In this document: piece by piece, positions 19,728-29,620 of the stretch | How positions within the stretch are numbered: position 1 is the first letter of the stretch | How the letters are laid out: each line of letters begins with the position of its first letter | Origin: Aureimonas sp. SK2 | Lineage (GTDB): Bacteria > Pseudomonadota > Alphaproteobacteria > Rhizobiales > Rhizobiaceae | Assembly: GCF_029813115.1 (NCBI RefSeq) | Contig: NZ_JAPZDS010000001.1 | Coordinates: forward strand, 248,001 to 312,000 | DNA: 64,000 bases | Reading direction: 5' to 3' | Translations under genes and position numbers: made by a program | The notes under the pieces: model-generated | The model's database searches: none | Seen by the model: the letters and a program-made list of their open reading frames with translations, nothing else | Told to the model about the DNA's origin: nothing

Positions 19728-20710
19728 GCGCCCGCTCCTCCCGGCAGTCCGGCGGTCGCGACCGCCCCGTCGATGTCGCCCTGGTCGAGCTTGGCCTCGA
19801 CCGCCTCGACCTCCTCGTCGTCGACGCCGAGATAGGCGGCGATGACGCGCGGGTCGTTGCGGACTTGCGTTGCCGTGCCGTCCGAGATCTTGGTGCCGTA
19901 GTCGAGCACGACCACGTGGTCGGAAATCTCCATCACGACGCCCATGTCGTGCTCGATCAGGAGGATCGAGACGCCGAAGTCGTCCCGCAGCGAACGAAGC
20001 AGCGTGTTGAGCTCCGCCGATTCGCGCGGGTTGAGACCCGCCGCCGGCTCGTCGAGGCACAGGAGCACCGGGTCCGTGCACATGGCGCGGGCGATCTCCA
20101 GCCGGCGCTGGTCGCCGTAGGAGAGATCGGCCGCCGGATCGTCGGCGCGATGGAGGAGGGCGGTGCGCTTCAGCCAGTCCACCGCCCGGTCCTGCGCCGC
20201 TTCCTTGGCGCGCCGGTAGCCGGGCAGGCCGAGAAGGCCGCCGACCGTGAAGCCGGACGCCGCCATCAGCTTGTTGTGCTGGGCGACCAGGAGGTTCTCG
20301 AACACCGTCATGCCGCCGAAGAGCCGGATGTTCTGGAAGGTGCGCGCGACGCCCGCCACTTCGGTGATGCGAAAGTCGCTCATCCGCTCCAAGAGGAAGA
20401 CCTCGCCGCCCGAAACCTTGCGGCTCTGGGCGCCGGAGCGGGTGAGGGCAACGACCTCGTCCTGGCTGATTCCGGAGCCGCGGCGAAGCGCGATGCGCCC
20501 CTCCGTCGGCTTGTAGAAGCCGGTCACGCAGTTGAACACGGTGGTCTTGCCGGCCCCGTTGGGGCCGATCAGGGCGGTGATGTCGCCGCGCCCGACCTGG
20601 AAGGACAGGTCGTTGATGGCGACGAGGCCGCCGAAGCGCATGGTCAGGTGCTCGACGGTGAGCACCGGGTCGCGCGTCCAGCGACCCGCCGTTTCGATCA
20701 TTTCGGCCAT
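19724..20710 (-). CDS. livG: Branched-chain amino acid ABC transporter ATPase LivG
   Basis: A 328-residue ABC ATPase with Walker A GPNGAGKTT, VARTFQNIRLF, an LSYGDQRRLEIARA signature (LSYGxQRRLEIARA is the usual LivG form) and Walker B LLCLDEPAAGLNP, then LIEHDM. It is longer than typical (about 255-290) because of an insertion of about 40 residues after TGFYKPTEGRI and an acidic tail after YLGV. It starts 2 bases after the livM stop. Confidence 0.94.
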
Positions 20711-20712
20711 GG

Positions 20713-22167
20713 TCAGTGTCCCTCGCCCTGGGCGACCATGTCGGCGCCGATCGCCTTGCGTTCCTTGTAGACGGCGGAGGGCTGGCGGGAGGAGACGAGC
20801 CCGCGCGGCTTCCAGACCATGATGGCCACCATGGCGACGCCGAAGATCAGCATGCGGTACTGGGTCGGGTCGAACCCGGCGCCGAAGACGACCTGCAGGA
20901 AGCCGAGGTTGCGCAGGAGCTCGATGCCGCCGATCATGACGATCGAGGCGATCACGACGCCGATCTGCGAGCCGAGGCCGCCGAGAACGACGATGGCGAG
21001 GATGATCGCCGATTCGAGGAAGGTGAAGCTTTCCGGCGAGATGAAGCCCTGGCGCGTGGCGAAGAACGACCCGGCGAAGCCGCCGAACATGGCGCCCGTG
21101 GCGAACGCTGTGAGCTTGACGTTGGTCGTGTTGATGCCGAGCGCCCGGCAGGCGATCTCGTCCTCGCGCAGCGCTTCCCAGGCCCGGCCGACCGGCATCC
21201 GGCGCATGCGCAGCGTCACGAAGTTGGTGAGGAGGGCCAGCGCCAGAATGATGTAGTAGAGAAAGATGAAGCGGTGGATGCCGTCGTAGGGAATGCCGAA
21301 ATAGTCCGAGAACGATCCTTCGCCGCGCCCGAAGTCGAGGCCGAAGAGGGTCGGCCGCGGGATACCGAGAAGGCCGTTCGGGCCGCCCGTCACCTGATAC
21401 CAGTTGAGGAGCACCACGCGGATGATCTCGCCGAAGGCGAGCGTCACGATGGCGAGGTAGTCGCCCCGCAGGCGCAGCACCGGGAAGCCGAGGACGATGC
21501 CCCAGAGCGCGGCGAAGAGGCCGGCCATCGGAAGGCAGACCCAGAAGCCGAGCTCGAAGTTGATCGCGAGCAGCGCGAAGGAATAGGCGCCGACCGCGTA
21601 GAAGGCGACGTAGCCGAGGTCGAGAAGACCCGCGAGGCCGACCACGATGTTGAGGCCCCAGCCGAGCATGACATAGGTCAGGATCAGGATGGAGAGGTCG
21701 ATCAGGTAGCGGTCGCTGGACGGCGCGACCAGCCGGATCAGGAAGGGCAGAACCAGCGCGAGGGCCAGGAGGCCGACGCCGAGGAAGCGGCCGAGGCCGG
21801 CGCCCTTGGTCGAGACGGTCTTGCCGCCCTTGGCGGAACCGGCCCCCTTCGCCCGGCGCTGGAAGAGCACGAGGCTGAGCACGAGGCGCACGCCGAAGGC
21901 GATCGCGATCGCGATGAACCAGAGGTCCCAGCGGATCGAGAGGACGAGGCCGCCCGGCGCGATGTCGGTGCGCACGAGGAGGAAGAACAAGGTGAGCGCG
22001 CCGACGATGGCGGCGGTGATCACCGCCTCGCGCAGCGCGACCGCGAAGCTCGGGCCCGAAGTGGGCTCGGCCGCGAAGGGCGGCTCGCCCCGCATGGCGT
22101 CGCGGCGGGTCTCGTCCTCGATCTGCGCGCCTTCCGGCGTCGTGGACGGGGTCTGAATGCCGGCCAT
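20713..22167 (-). CDS. livM: Branched-chain amino acid ABC transporter permease LivM
   Basis: A 484-residue permease with about ten membrane helices. The core from [20 protein letters not shown] through [20 protein letters not shown] is standard LivM, including the cytoplasmic coupling segment [20 protein letters not shown]. An N-terminal extension of about 160 residues with two to three extra hydrophobic segments and a Lys/Gly-rich loop makes it longer than E. coli LivM, as is common in rhizobia. It begins 2 bases after the livH stop. Confidence 0.93.
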   Translation of the reverse strand: MAGIQTPSTTPEGAQIEDETRRDAMRGEPPFAAEPTSGPSFAVALREAVITAAIVGALTLFFLLVRTDIAPGGLVLSIRWDLWFIAIAIAFGVRLVLSLVLFQRRAKGAGSAKGGKTVSTKGAGLGRFLGVGLLALALVLPFLIRLVAPSSDRYLIDLSILILTYVMLGWGLNIVVGLAGLLDLGYVAFYAVGAYSFALLAINFELGFWVCLPMAGLFAALWGIVLGFPVLRLRGDYLAIVTLAFGEIIRVVLLNWYQVTGGPNGLLGIPRPTLFGLDFGRGEGSFSDYFGIPYDGIHRFIFLYYIILALALLTNFVTLRMRRMPVGRAWEALREDEIACRALGINTTNVKLTAFATGAMFGGFAGSFFATRQGFISPESFTFLESAIILAIVVLGGLGSQIGVVIASIVMIGGIELLRNLGFLQVVFGAGFDPTQYRMLIFGVAMVAIMVWKPRGLVSSRQPSAVYKERKAIGADMVAQGEGH

Positions 22168-22169
22168 GG

Positions 22170-23072
<903 letters not shown>

Positions 23073-23252
23073 GGAGCCTCTTCGATTCGAGCGGCTTCGG
23101 GTGATGGCCTCGGCAATTCCGTCGCACAACCCTCATGCATGGCGAATTTCTTAGCAACTCGAAAAGGTTTCGCCAACGAGGCCCTTGCGCGAGAACGTGG
23201 ATAAGCCAAACGCCGGAGGCGCGCGGGCAAGAGGAGCCCCATTTCCCATCCG

Positions 23253-23269
23253 CTTGGAATTGTTCTAAG
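23253..23269. promoter_or_regulatory. ICE-like (Irr box) palindrome upstream of rirA
   Basis: The sequence CTTGGAATTGTTCTAAG matches 11 of 14 defined positions of the iron control element as I recall it (TTTAGAA-N3-TTCTAAA), the operator of the haem-dependent iron regulator Irr. It lies 42 bases upstream of the rirA ATG. Cross-control of rirA by Irr is plausible in Hyphomicrobiales but untested here. Confidence 0.5.
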
Positions 23270-23310
23270 GAAACACCATCTCATCGGCAGCCCGCCCGGG
23301 GGAGGACCTC

Positions 23311-23790
23311 ATGCGTCTCACGCGCCAGACGAACTACGCCATCCGGCTTCTGATGTATTGCGCCGTCAACACGGGGCGCCTCAGCCGCGTCGGCGACGTG
23401 GCGGCCGCCTACAACGTGTCCGAACTGTTCCTGTTCAAGATCCTGCAGCCGCTGGTCGAAGCCGGGTTCGTCGAGACCGTGCGCGGACGCAACGGCGGCA
23501 TCCGGCTGGCACGCGCGGCGTCCGCCATCACGCTGCGCGAGGTGGTCGAGACCACCGAGGAAAGCTTCGCCATGGCCGAATGCTTCGAGACGGGCGCGGT
23601 GGACTGCCCGCTGATCGACAGCTGCGCCCTGAACGCGGCCCTGCGCGCCGCCCTCGACGCCTTTCTCTCGACCCTCGGGAACTACACGATCGAGGGTCTC
23701 GTTTCCTCCAGCGGCGCGATCCGCAACCGGCTGGGGCTCGGAGAGCTTGCCGCTCCCGTGGCCCCGCCCGCCGCGATGATGGCGAACTGA
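23311..23790 (+). CDS. rirA: Iron-responsive Rrf2-family regulator RirA
   Basis: A 159-residue Rrf2 protein. The start MRLTRQTNYAIRLLMYCAVN, the helix-turn-helix with SELFLFKILQPL, and Cys91, Cys99 and Cys105 (ECFETGAVDCPLIDSC) match RirA of rhizobia, where the cysteines bind an iron-sulfur cluster. Under iron sufficiency RirA represses iron uptake genes at IRO sites. A GGGGGAGGA ribosome site precedes the ATG. An ICE-like palindrome lies upstream. The C-terminus is slightly longer than usual and Ala/Pro-rich. Confidence 0.95.
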   Translation: MRLTRQTNYAIRLLMYCAVNTGRLSRVGDVAAAYNVSELFLFKILQPLVEAGFVETVRGRNGGIRLARAASAITLREVVETTEESFAMAECFETGAVDCPLIDSCALNAALRAALDAFLSTLGNYTIEGLVSSSGAIRNRLGLGELAAPVAPPAAMMAN

Positions 23791-25035
23791 TCAGCCGAGC
23801 ATCCGGCCGATCAGATTGAGCTGGGCCGGCAGGCAGACCCGTTTCAGATCGTAGTCCCGCACGATCGTGCGCCGCGCCTCGCGGCGCATCTCGCGATACT
23901 TCTCGGGCTGGCGCAGCGCCTCGACCACCGTTTCGGCGAGCTCCTTGGGATCGAAGAAGTCCACGAGAAGACCATTCTCGCCATGGCGCACGACCTCCTC
24001 GACCGGCGCGGTGCGCGAGCCGATCAGAAGGCATTCGGTCGACATGGATTCGAGCATCGACCACGACAGGACGAACGGGTAGGTCAGGTAGACGTGCGCG
24101 TCCGACACCTGCAGCAGCTTCTTGAAGTCGTCGTACTCGACCCGGCCGACGAAATGGACGCGTGATTCGTCCAGCGGGTTCTCCTTCAGGAACCGCGCCT
24201 TGTAGGTCTCGCCCTCCGGCAGCCGCTGCCCGTAGGACACGCTGTCGCCACCAACGATCACGACCCGCGCTTCCGGCACCTTTTCCAGGATCCGGTTGAC
24301 CGCCCGGAAGAAGATGTGGGAGCCGCGATAGGGTTCGATGTTGCGCGCGACATAGGTCACGACGGGCGCGGACTTGTCGTAGGTGCGCCCGTCCAGCGTC
24401 ACCGAGGGCGCGTCGCTCGGCACCAGCTGATCGGTGTCCACGCCGTCGTGGATCACCTTCACCTTGGGCTGGAAGATCTGCGGGATGCGGCTGTGCTGCC
24501 AGCGCGTCGGCGACAGGCCGTAGTCGGTTGCCTCCAGGCAGGACAGGATCACCTGATTGCGGCAGCGGAGCTGGAACTTCAGCTCGGGCTGACTGGGATA
24601 TTCCGGATCGAAGCCGACGTCGGCGCCGACCGCGCTGTAGTAGAACTCGATGTAGCTGAGCAGCGGAACGTCGGGGAAGATGTCCTTGACGAACTGCGTC
24701 TCGCCCCAGCCGCTATGGCCGATGATGATGTCCGGCCGCACGTTCTCCTTCTGCATCTGAAGAAGCAGCCGCGCGACGGCCTGGCCGTGGAGGATCGCGT
24801 CCTCGGTGGTGCGCAGGTAGTTGTGGATCTCGGGATTGGGCGCACGGTGCAGCGAGTATTCGACCAGCCGGACGCCGGGCAGGCGGTTCCGCGTCGGCTT
24901 GGTGAGAAAGAACAGGCGGTTCTTCTCGCCGAGCGCCCGGCACAGGTGCAGGAACTGGCCGGGGAAGTTCTGGTGGATGAAGAGGAGCGTCTTGTTCTGG
25001 ATCATGATCGGCGCAACGCGGGAACGGGAAGACAT
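23791..25035 (-). CDS. Glycosyltransferase, GT4-type
   Basis: A 414-residue GT-B glycosyltransferase. The N-terminal domain begins FIHQNFPGQFLHLCRALGEK, and IIIGHSGWGET and LSYIEFYYSAVGADVGFDPE follow. The C-terminal nucleotide-sugar domain has VVTYVARNIEPYRG, the VVIVGGDSVSYG strand and VLSWSMLESMSTECLLIGS. No signal peptide is present, so it acts at the cytoplasmic face. It converges directly on rirA. It lies downstream of prsE in the same direction, separated by a strong hairpin, and is likely part of the surface cluster. A nearer start (MIQNKTLLF, about residue 11) is possible. Confidence 0.85.
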   Translation of the reverse strand: MSSRSRVAPIMIQNKTLLFIHQNFPGQFLHLCRALGEKNRLFFLTKPTRNRLPGVRLVEYSLHRAPNPEIHNYLRTTEDAILHGQAVARLLLQMQKENVRPDIIIGHSGWGETQFVKDIFPDVPLLSYIEFYYSAVGADVGFDPEYPSQPELKFQLRCRNQVILSCLEATDYGLSPTRWQHSRIPQIFQPKVKVIHDGVDTDQLVPSDAPSVTLDGRTYDKSAPVVTYVARNIEPYRGSHIFFRAVNRILEKVPEARVVIVGGDSVSYGQRLPEGETYKARFLKENPLDESRVHFVGRVEYDDFKKLLQVSDAHVYLTYPFVLSWSMLESMSTECLLIGSRTAPVEEVVRHGENGLLVDFFDPKELAETVVEALRQPEKYREMRREARRTIVRDYDLKRVCLPAQLNLIGRMLG

Positions 25036-25066
25036 CCCTTCACGCTTCGACGATCGGGACGGCGGG

Positions 25067-25094
25067 CGGCGGCGCGCCGGACGACGCGCCGCCG
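25067..25094 (-). terminator. Strong GC hairpin between prsE and the glycosyltransferase
   Basis: A perfect 10-bp stem (CGGCGGCGCG at 25067-25076 with CGCGCCGCCG at 25085-25094) with an 8-base loop, 9 bases past the prsE stop. No T-run follows on the minus strand, so it may slow or partly stop transcription or protect the prsDE message rather than act as a full terminator. Confidence 0.4.
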
Positions 25095-25103
25095 TGGTCT
25101 GCC

Positions 25104-26486
25104 TTACTCTTCCCGGAAGGCGCGGTCCATGGAGCGGGTGATCGGCGACAGGATGTAGTCGAGCGCCGTGCGCTCGCCAGTCGGGATGATCACCTCGGCC
25201 GGCATGCCGGGGTAGAGGCGGATGTCGTGGGCGAGATGGGCGAGGGCGCCCGGCTGCACCTCGACATCGGCCTTGAAGTAGGCGGTGCCGTTTTCGAGCA
25301 TCAGGCGGTCGGGCGAGACGCGCAGGATCTTGCCTTCCACGGAGGGCGTCGTGCTCTGGTTGTAGGCCGTGAGCTTGACCATCGCGGTCATGTCCGGCTC
25401 GACCTTGGCGATGTCCTGCGGCTGCACCATCGCCTCGATGATGAGCTGCGTGTTGTCGGGCACGATGTCGAGGATGCGCTCGCCGGGGCCGAGGACGCCG
25501 CCGTCGGTGAACTGGGTGAGGCCGATCACGGTGCCGGTGACGGGCGCGCGCACTTCGGTGAGCGCCAGCGTCGCCTTGGCCGACTGGAGGCGGGGCACGA
25601 TGTTGGCCATGTCGGACTGAACCGTGCTCAGGCCCTCGTTGGCTTCGGTCAGGCGATCCTGGCGCAGACGGTTGATCTGCATCTCGGCCTCGCCCTGCGT
25701 TTCGCGGGCCTCGGCGATCTGCGACTTGAGGGAACCGGTCTGACCGCCGAGATCGACGGAGGCGCGCTCGAGCGCGAGGACCTGCGTCTTGGGCGCGAGG
25801 CCCTTGGCGAGAAGCGAGGACACGCCCTTCTTCTCTTCCTCGATCAGTTCCTGCTGGCGATCGATCGAGTTGATCTGGATCTGGTAGCCGTTGATGCGGG
25901 TTTCCAGCTGCTGGCGGCGCTGCTGGAGGATCTCGACCTGCGTCTCCAGACCCATCTTGCGGGTCTGGAAGAGGGTGGTCTGGTCCGTGATCAACTGCTC
26001 GACGGCCGGGTCGTCGCGGCGCTCCAGGAGTTCGGGCGGGAAGGTGATCTCCGCCTCGCCCTTGCTCTCGGCCGTGAAGCGGGCGCGGCGGGCGAGGAGG
26101 TTCATGAGCTGGTTGTCGTAGACCTCGTAGGCCGAACGCGCCTGCACGTCGTCCATGCGCAGGAGGATGTCGCCCGCCTGCACCTTCTGGCCGTCGCGCA
26201 CCATGACCTGGCGCACGATGCCGCCGTCGCGGTTCTTCACGACCTTGCGGCTGTCTTCGACCTTGACGACGCCGCCGGCGAGCACGGCGCCGGACAGCGG
26301 CGCGAAGGCCGCCCAGGTGCCGATGCCGACGATGAAGACGCCGACGATGACCGAGCCGATCATGATCGGGCGGCGCAGGCCGAAGTCGAAGCCGCCGTCC
26401 TCGGGGCCGGCTTTGGGCGCCGGCTTTGAGGCGTCGGTGATGGCGGGTGCGTCTTCCGGCTTCTTCCTGAAGGCGATCACGGACAT
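25104..26486 (-). CDS. prsE: Type I secretion membrane-fusion protein (PrsE/HlyD family)
   Basis: A 460-residue HlyD-family adaptor. A single membrane anchor lies at about residues 40-62 (PIMIGSVIVGVFIVGIGTWA), then a beta-barrel/lipoyl part (AGGVVKVEDSRKVVKN), a long coiled coil rich in Gln/Glu/Arg (about 140-295), and the C-terminal barrel with VRAPVTGTVIGL and RLYPGMPAEVIIPTGERT. It links the PrsD ABC exporter to an outer-membrane TolC-like channel not encoded here. It starts 25 bases after prsD. The nearby RTX gene is the obvious substrate candidate. Confidence 0.93.
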   Translation of the reverse strand: MSVIAFRKKPEDAPAITDASKPAPKAGPEDGGFDFGLRRPIMIGSVIVGVFIVGIGTWAAFAPLSGAVLAGGVVKVEDSRKVVKNRDGGIVRQVMVRDGQKVQAGDILLRMDDVQARSAYEVYDNQLMNLLARRARFTAESKGEAEITFPPELLERRDDPAVEQLITDQTTLFQTRKMGLETQVEILQQRRQQLETRINGYQIQINSIDRQQELIEEEKKGVSSLLAKGLAPKTQVLALERASVDLGGQTGSLKSQIAEARETQGEAEMQINRLRQDRLTEANEGLSTVQSDMANIVPRLQSAKATLALTEVRAPVTGTVIGLTQFTDGGVLGPGERILDIVPDNTQLIIEAMVQPQDIAKVEPDMTAMVKLTAYNQSTTPSVEGKILRVSPDRLMLENGTAYFKADVEVQPGALAHLAHDIRLYPGMPAEVIIPTGERTALDYILSPITRSMDRAFREE

Positions 26487-26511
26487 GACTTAATCTTTCA
26501 ACCGTTCAGGA

Positions 26512-28290
26512 TCAGGACGAGGCCGGGATGGCCTTGGGCTCCGCGCCGGCGGCCACGGCCTGCTGGGGCTGGGACTGCGGCTGGGCGGGCGGGGCGCCGG
26601 TCGGGGCGGGGGCGACGACGCGGGCGAGGACCTCGTCGCGCGGACCGAAGCGCTCCACCATGCCGTCGCGCAGGAGCAGGATCTTGTTGGAATAGTTCAG
26701 CGCCGACATGCGGTGCGAGATGACGACCACCGTCGAGCCCATGCGGCGCAGCGCCACGATGGCGGCGAGGAGCGCCTGCTCGCCGTCGGAATCCAGCGAG
26801 GCGTTGGGCTCGTCGAGCACGACGAAGGACGGGTTGCCGTAGACGGCGCGGGCGAGCGCCACGCGCTGGCGCTGGCCGACGGAGAGCATGGCGCCGCCCT
26901 CGCCGAGCTCGGTGTCGTAGCCGTCGGGCAGGCGCAGGATCAGGTCGTGGCAGCCGGCCATCTTGGCGGCCGCGAGGACAGCTGCGTCGTCGGGCTCCTT
27001 GGCGAAGCGGGCGACGTTCTCGCGCACCGTGCCGGAGAAGAGCTCGACGTCCTGCGGCAGATAGCCGATGTGGCGGCCGATGTGGTCGCGGCCCCAGGAA
27101 TGCATCTCGGCGCCGTCGAGGCGGACGGAGCCCGAGGTCGGGCGCTGGACGCCGATCAGGAGGCGGGCCAGCGACGACTTGCCGGCGCCGGACGGGCCGA
27201 TGAGGCCGAGGCAGTCGCCGGGCTCCAGGCCGAAGTTGAGGTTCTTGAGCAGCGCCTTGTTGGTGCCGGGGAAGGCGTAGAAGCAGCCCTCGACGGTGAG
27301 GCGGCCGGCGGGACGCGGCAGCTCCATGCCGCGCTCGGCGGCGGGGAACTCCAGGAGCAGGGCGTTGAGGCGCTCGAAGCTCTGGCGCGTGGCGACGATG
27401 GTCGACCAGGAGCCGACCGCGCGCTGCACCGGGGCGAGCGCCTTGGCGACCAGCATGACGGCGGCGAAGAGGACGCCGGGGCCGGCGAGGCCCTCGATCA
27501 CGAGAAGCGCGCCGCCGGCGAGCATGGCGACCTGGAGGAAGTTGTTGAGGAAGCGGATCGCCGCCTGGACCGAGCCGCCGCGCTCGGAGGCCTCTTCCTG
27601 CGCGCCGAGCATGGCGAGGCGGTCGCGGTTCCAGCGATGGGTCAGGCCGGGCAGCATGCCCATGGCGTAGATGACCTCGGCGTTGCGCAGGCCCGAGTCG
27701 GTCGCGGAATAGGAGCGCTGGCCGGCGATGTTGGCTTCGCGCAGCGCCGGCTTGGTCACGTATTCGTTGAGGATCGCGAGGCCGAAGAGCAGGATCGCGC
27801 CGACCGTCGCGGCCATGCCAAGCCGCCAGTCGATGAAGGCGATGACGAGGAGGAAGATCGGCGTCCAGGGCGCGTCGAGGATGGTGTTCGTCACGTTGCC
27901 TGCGATGCCCTGGCGGAACGTGTCGAGATCGCGCAGCGCGGCGGAGCGGGCCGGGCGGCCGGCGCGAAGGCCGGCGTTGACCACGGCGTCGAGGAGGCGG
28001 GGCGCCATCTTGCGGTCGAGCATCGTGCCGATGCGGATCAGGATGCGGCCGCGCAGCTCCTCCAGGGCGACCATGACGATGAAGGCCATGATCACGGCGA
28101 GGGAGAGGTAGATCAGCGTCGATTCGGAATGCGAGGTGATGACGCGGCTGTAGACCTGCGTCATGTAGAGGGGCATCGCGAGGAAGAGCAGGTTCGATCC
28201 GAAGGAGAACAGCGCGGCGAAGGCCATGGGCTTGGTGCCGGCGCGGAGGGCATCGCGCATCTCGGGCGCGAGGGTCACTTTGGTCTGCAT
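26512..28290 (-). CDS. prsD: Type I secretion ABC exporter (PrsD family)
   Basis: A 592-residue exporter with an N-terminal membrane domain (about 25-320, including LFLAMPLYMTQVYSRVI) fused to an ATPase: Walker A GPSGAGKSS near 367, LSVGQRQRVALARAVYG, Walker B FVVLDEPNASLD and VISHRMS. The signature has Val in place of the usual first Gly (SVGQ), a variant common in PrsD/AprD proteins. There is no N-terminal C39 peptidase, so substrates keep their C-terminal signal. A Pro/Gln/Ala-rich tail of about 40 residues ends the protein. It forms an operon with prsE. Confidence 0.94.
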   Translation of the reverse strand: MQTKVTLAPEMRDALRAGTKPMAFAALFSFGSNLLFLAMPLYMTQVYSRVITSHSESTLIYLSLAVIMAFIVMVALEELRGRILIRIGTMLDRKMAPRLLDAVVNAGLRAGRPARSAALRDLDTFRQGIAGNVTNTILDAPWTPIFLLVIAFIDWRLGMAATVGAILLFGLAILNEYVTKPALREANIAGQRSYSATDSGLRNAEVIYAMGMLPGLTHRWNRDRLAMLGAQEEASERGGSVQAAIRFLNNFLQVAMLAGGALLVIEGLAGPGVLFAAVMLVAKALAPVQRAVGSWSTIVATRQSFERLNALLLEFPAAERGMELPRPAGRLTVEGCFYAFPGTNKALLKNLNFGLEPGDCLGLIGPSGAGKSSLARLLIGVQRPTSGSVRLDGAEMHSWGRDHIGRHIGYLPQDVELFSGTVRENVARFAKEPDDAAVLAAAKMAGCHDLILRLPDGYDTELGEGGAMLSVGQRQRVALARAVYGNPSFVVLDEPNASLDSDGEQALLAAIVALRRMGSTVVVISHRMSALNYSNKILLLRDGMVERFGPRDEVLARVVAPAPTGAPPAQPQSQPQQAVAAGAEPKAIPASS

Positions 28291-28980
28291 GGATCGCCTT
28301 TGCGGACGGACGCTGCGGAACTACGAAGCGTCCGCACGCATGACCGCTCCCAACAAGCCAAAGACGGCTTCTTGAGGGCAAATGCGGCCGGGGCGCGGGG
28401 ACGCCGAGGCCGGACCATACAGACAATGGATCGGATTTTCTACTTATCCGCGCGTCACACGCGCGTGGGCGGCCGAGGACGGACGCGCCAAAGCGCCCGC
28501 ACCGCTGATCGCGGCCGGGGTGATGGGATGGTTCCGCTTCGTGCCGCCGTTCCTTGGAACGGGCGACGGGCCGCCGGAGGCGAACCTCCGTGGGTAGTCA
28601 AGTGTATGTGGTCCGCCTCCGGCGACCCGCGCGGTGGTTGCGGTTCCGGACCGGGATGCGAAGCCGGCCCTGGCCTTTTGTTCGAGGATTACGCAGGGCG
28701 TCTCGGCCCGATGCGGCGGCGGTCTGTCACACCGCCTGCCTTGGGCTGTCTCCAACGCCGAGTTGTCGAAGAGCCGCCTCGTTTTGGGCAGCCAACCCCC
28801 ATGTGCCTATCAGGAACCGTCCGGGCCACGCCTCCTCCGGCAGGAGACGCGTCGCGGACACCGCTCGCCACCCCTCCGAACGATCCCGGTGATCATTCGC
28901 GCCCATTCGATGGGGCGGCGATGGGAGGAAGGTTAGACGCGGCGCGGGAGGGCGGGGAGAAGCGGGGCAGAGAAAAGCGG
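28291..28980. other. 690-bp gene-free region upstream of prsDE
   Basis: No convincing gene was found: the open frames here lack the genome's third-position G/C bias and ribosome sites. The region holds several inverted repeats: TGCGGACG/CGTCCGCA (28301-28336), CGCGCGT/ACGCGCG (28449-28465), CCGTTCC-TT-GGAACGG (28548-28563) and an 11-bp perfect pair CGCCGGAGGCG/CGCCTCCGGCG (28572-28624). It should contain the prsD promoter and possibly a structured leader or small RNA. Confidence 0.45.
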
Positions 28981-29556
28981 TCAGGCGGCCTTGTCGGCGC
29001 GCGCCCAGAGATCGAAGCACTCGCCCTTCGTCACGGTGACCTTGGCGAAGCCGGCGCGATGGAGGCGCTGGCCCAACGTCTCGCTGGTGTAGCCGGTGCG
29101 ATGGGCCATGAAGTGGTTGCCGCGCGCGATGGACGGGCGATAGCCGTAAAGGATGTCGAGCGGGGTGATGGGGCCGGCGGGGGCTGTGTATGCCGCATCC
29201 TCCAACTTGCCCTCGGCCGAGAGCTGCCCGATCGACTGAAGGTCGGGACAGGTGATCACGGCGAAGCCGCCGGGCTTTAGCGCGCGCAGGAACTCGGCGA
29301 AGGCGACAGGCACTTCGAGGTCGTAGAGGTGTTCGACGTTGTGAGAGGAGTAGAGCGCGTCCATCGATCCGGTTTCGACGGCCGACATGTCGATCATCGT
29401 GCCGATGATGTCGGGTCGAACGTCGGTATCGATGTTGTCGATGTTGAAGCGAATCCCGCGCCAGTCTGATCTACGAAACCCAGCAGGCAATTTCTCATGG
29501 CTAGAGGTACCGCAACCCAGATGTAGAAGAGCTTCGATTATCGAGATCGACTTCAT
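28981..29556 (-). CDS. SAM-dependent methyltransferase-like protein
   Basis: A 191-residue class I methyltransferase. Motif I is LHLGCGTSSH at about residues 11-20. The motif SMDALYSSHNVEHLYDLEVP follows, then FLRALKPGGFAVITCPDL. I start it at ATG 29556 (MKSISIIEALLHLGCG); a TTG at 29574 would run into the RTX terminator. The first 35 codons have only about half G/C third positions and include AGA, ATA and CTA, unlike the rest of the gene. The ATG lies about 16 bases past the RTX terminator, so expression probably depends on read-through. Substrate unknown; a glycan or small-molecule target would suit the cluster. Confidence 0.75.
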   Translation of the reverse strand: MKSISIIEALLHLGCGTSSHEKLPAGFRRSDWRGIRFNIDNIDTDVRPDIIGTMIDMSAVETGSMDALYSSHNVEHLYDLEVPVAFAEFLRALKPGGFAVITCPDLQSIGQLSAEGKLEDAAYTAPAGPITPLDILYGYRPSIARGNHFMAHRTGYTSETLGQRLHRAGFAKVTVTKGECFDLWARADKAA

Positions 29557-29572
29557 TCCCACTACTTCAAAC

Positions 29573-29598
29573 AAAAAAGGGCAGCCTTTCGGCTGCCC
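29573..29598 (-). terminator. Rho-independent terminator of the RTX gene
   Basis: An 8-bp perfect stem GGGCAGCC/GGCTGCCC (29579-29586 and 29591-29598) with a GAAA tetraloop on the minus strand, followed by six T residues. It begins 22 bases past the RTX stop and is the clearest terminator in the window. The downstream methyltransferase ATG comes about 16 bases later. Confidence 0.95.
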
Positions 29599-29620
29599 TC
29601 TCTGTTCTGAATGCGACGTA

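Noticed and set aside
28444-28755. A 103-codon minus-strand frame upstream of prsD
   Set aside because: It has no genome-like codon bias, no ribosome site and an Arg/Pro/Gly-rich product typical of chance frames. It may be a gene remnant but this cannot be shown.
26713-29280. An 855-codon plus-strand frame opposite prsD and the intergenic region
   Set aside because: Same cause: complement of a GC-rich gene. It has no recognisable domain and would cross the prsD promoter region.
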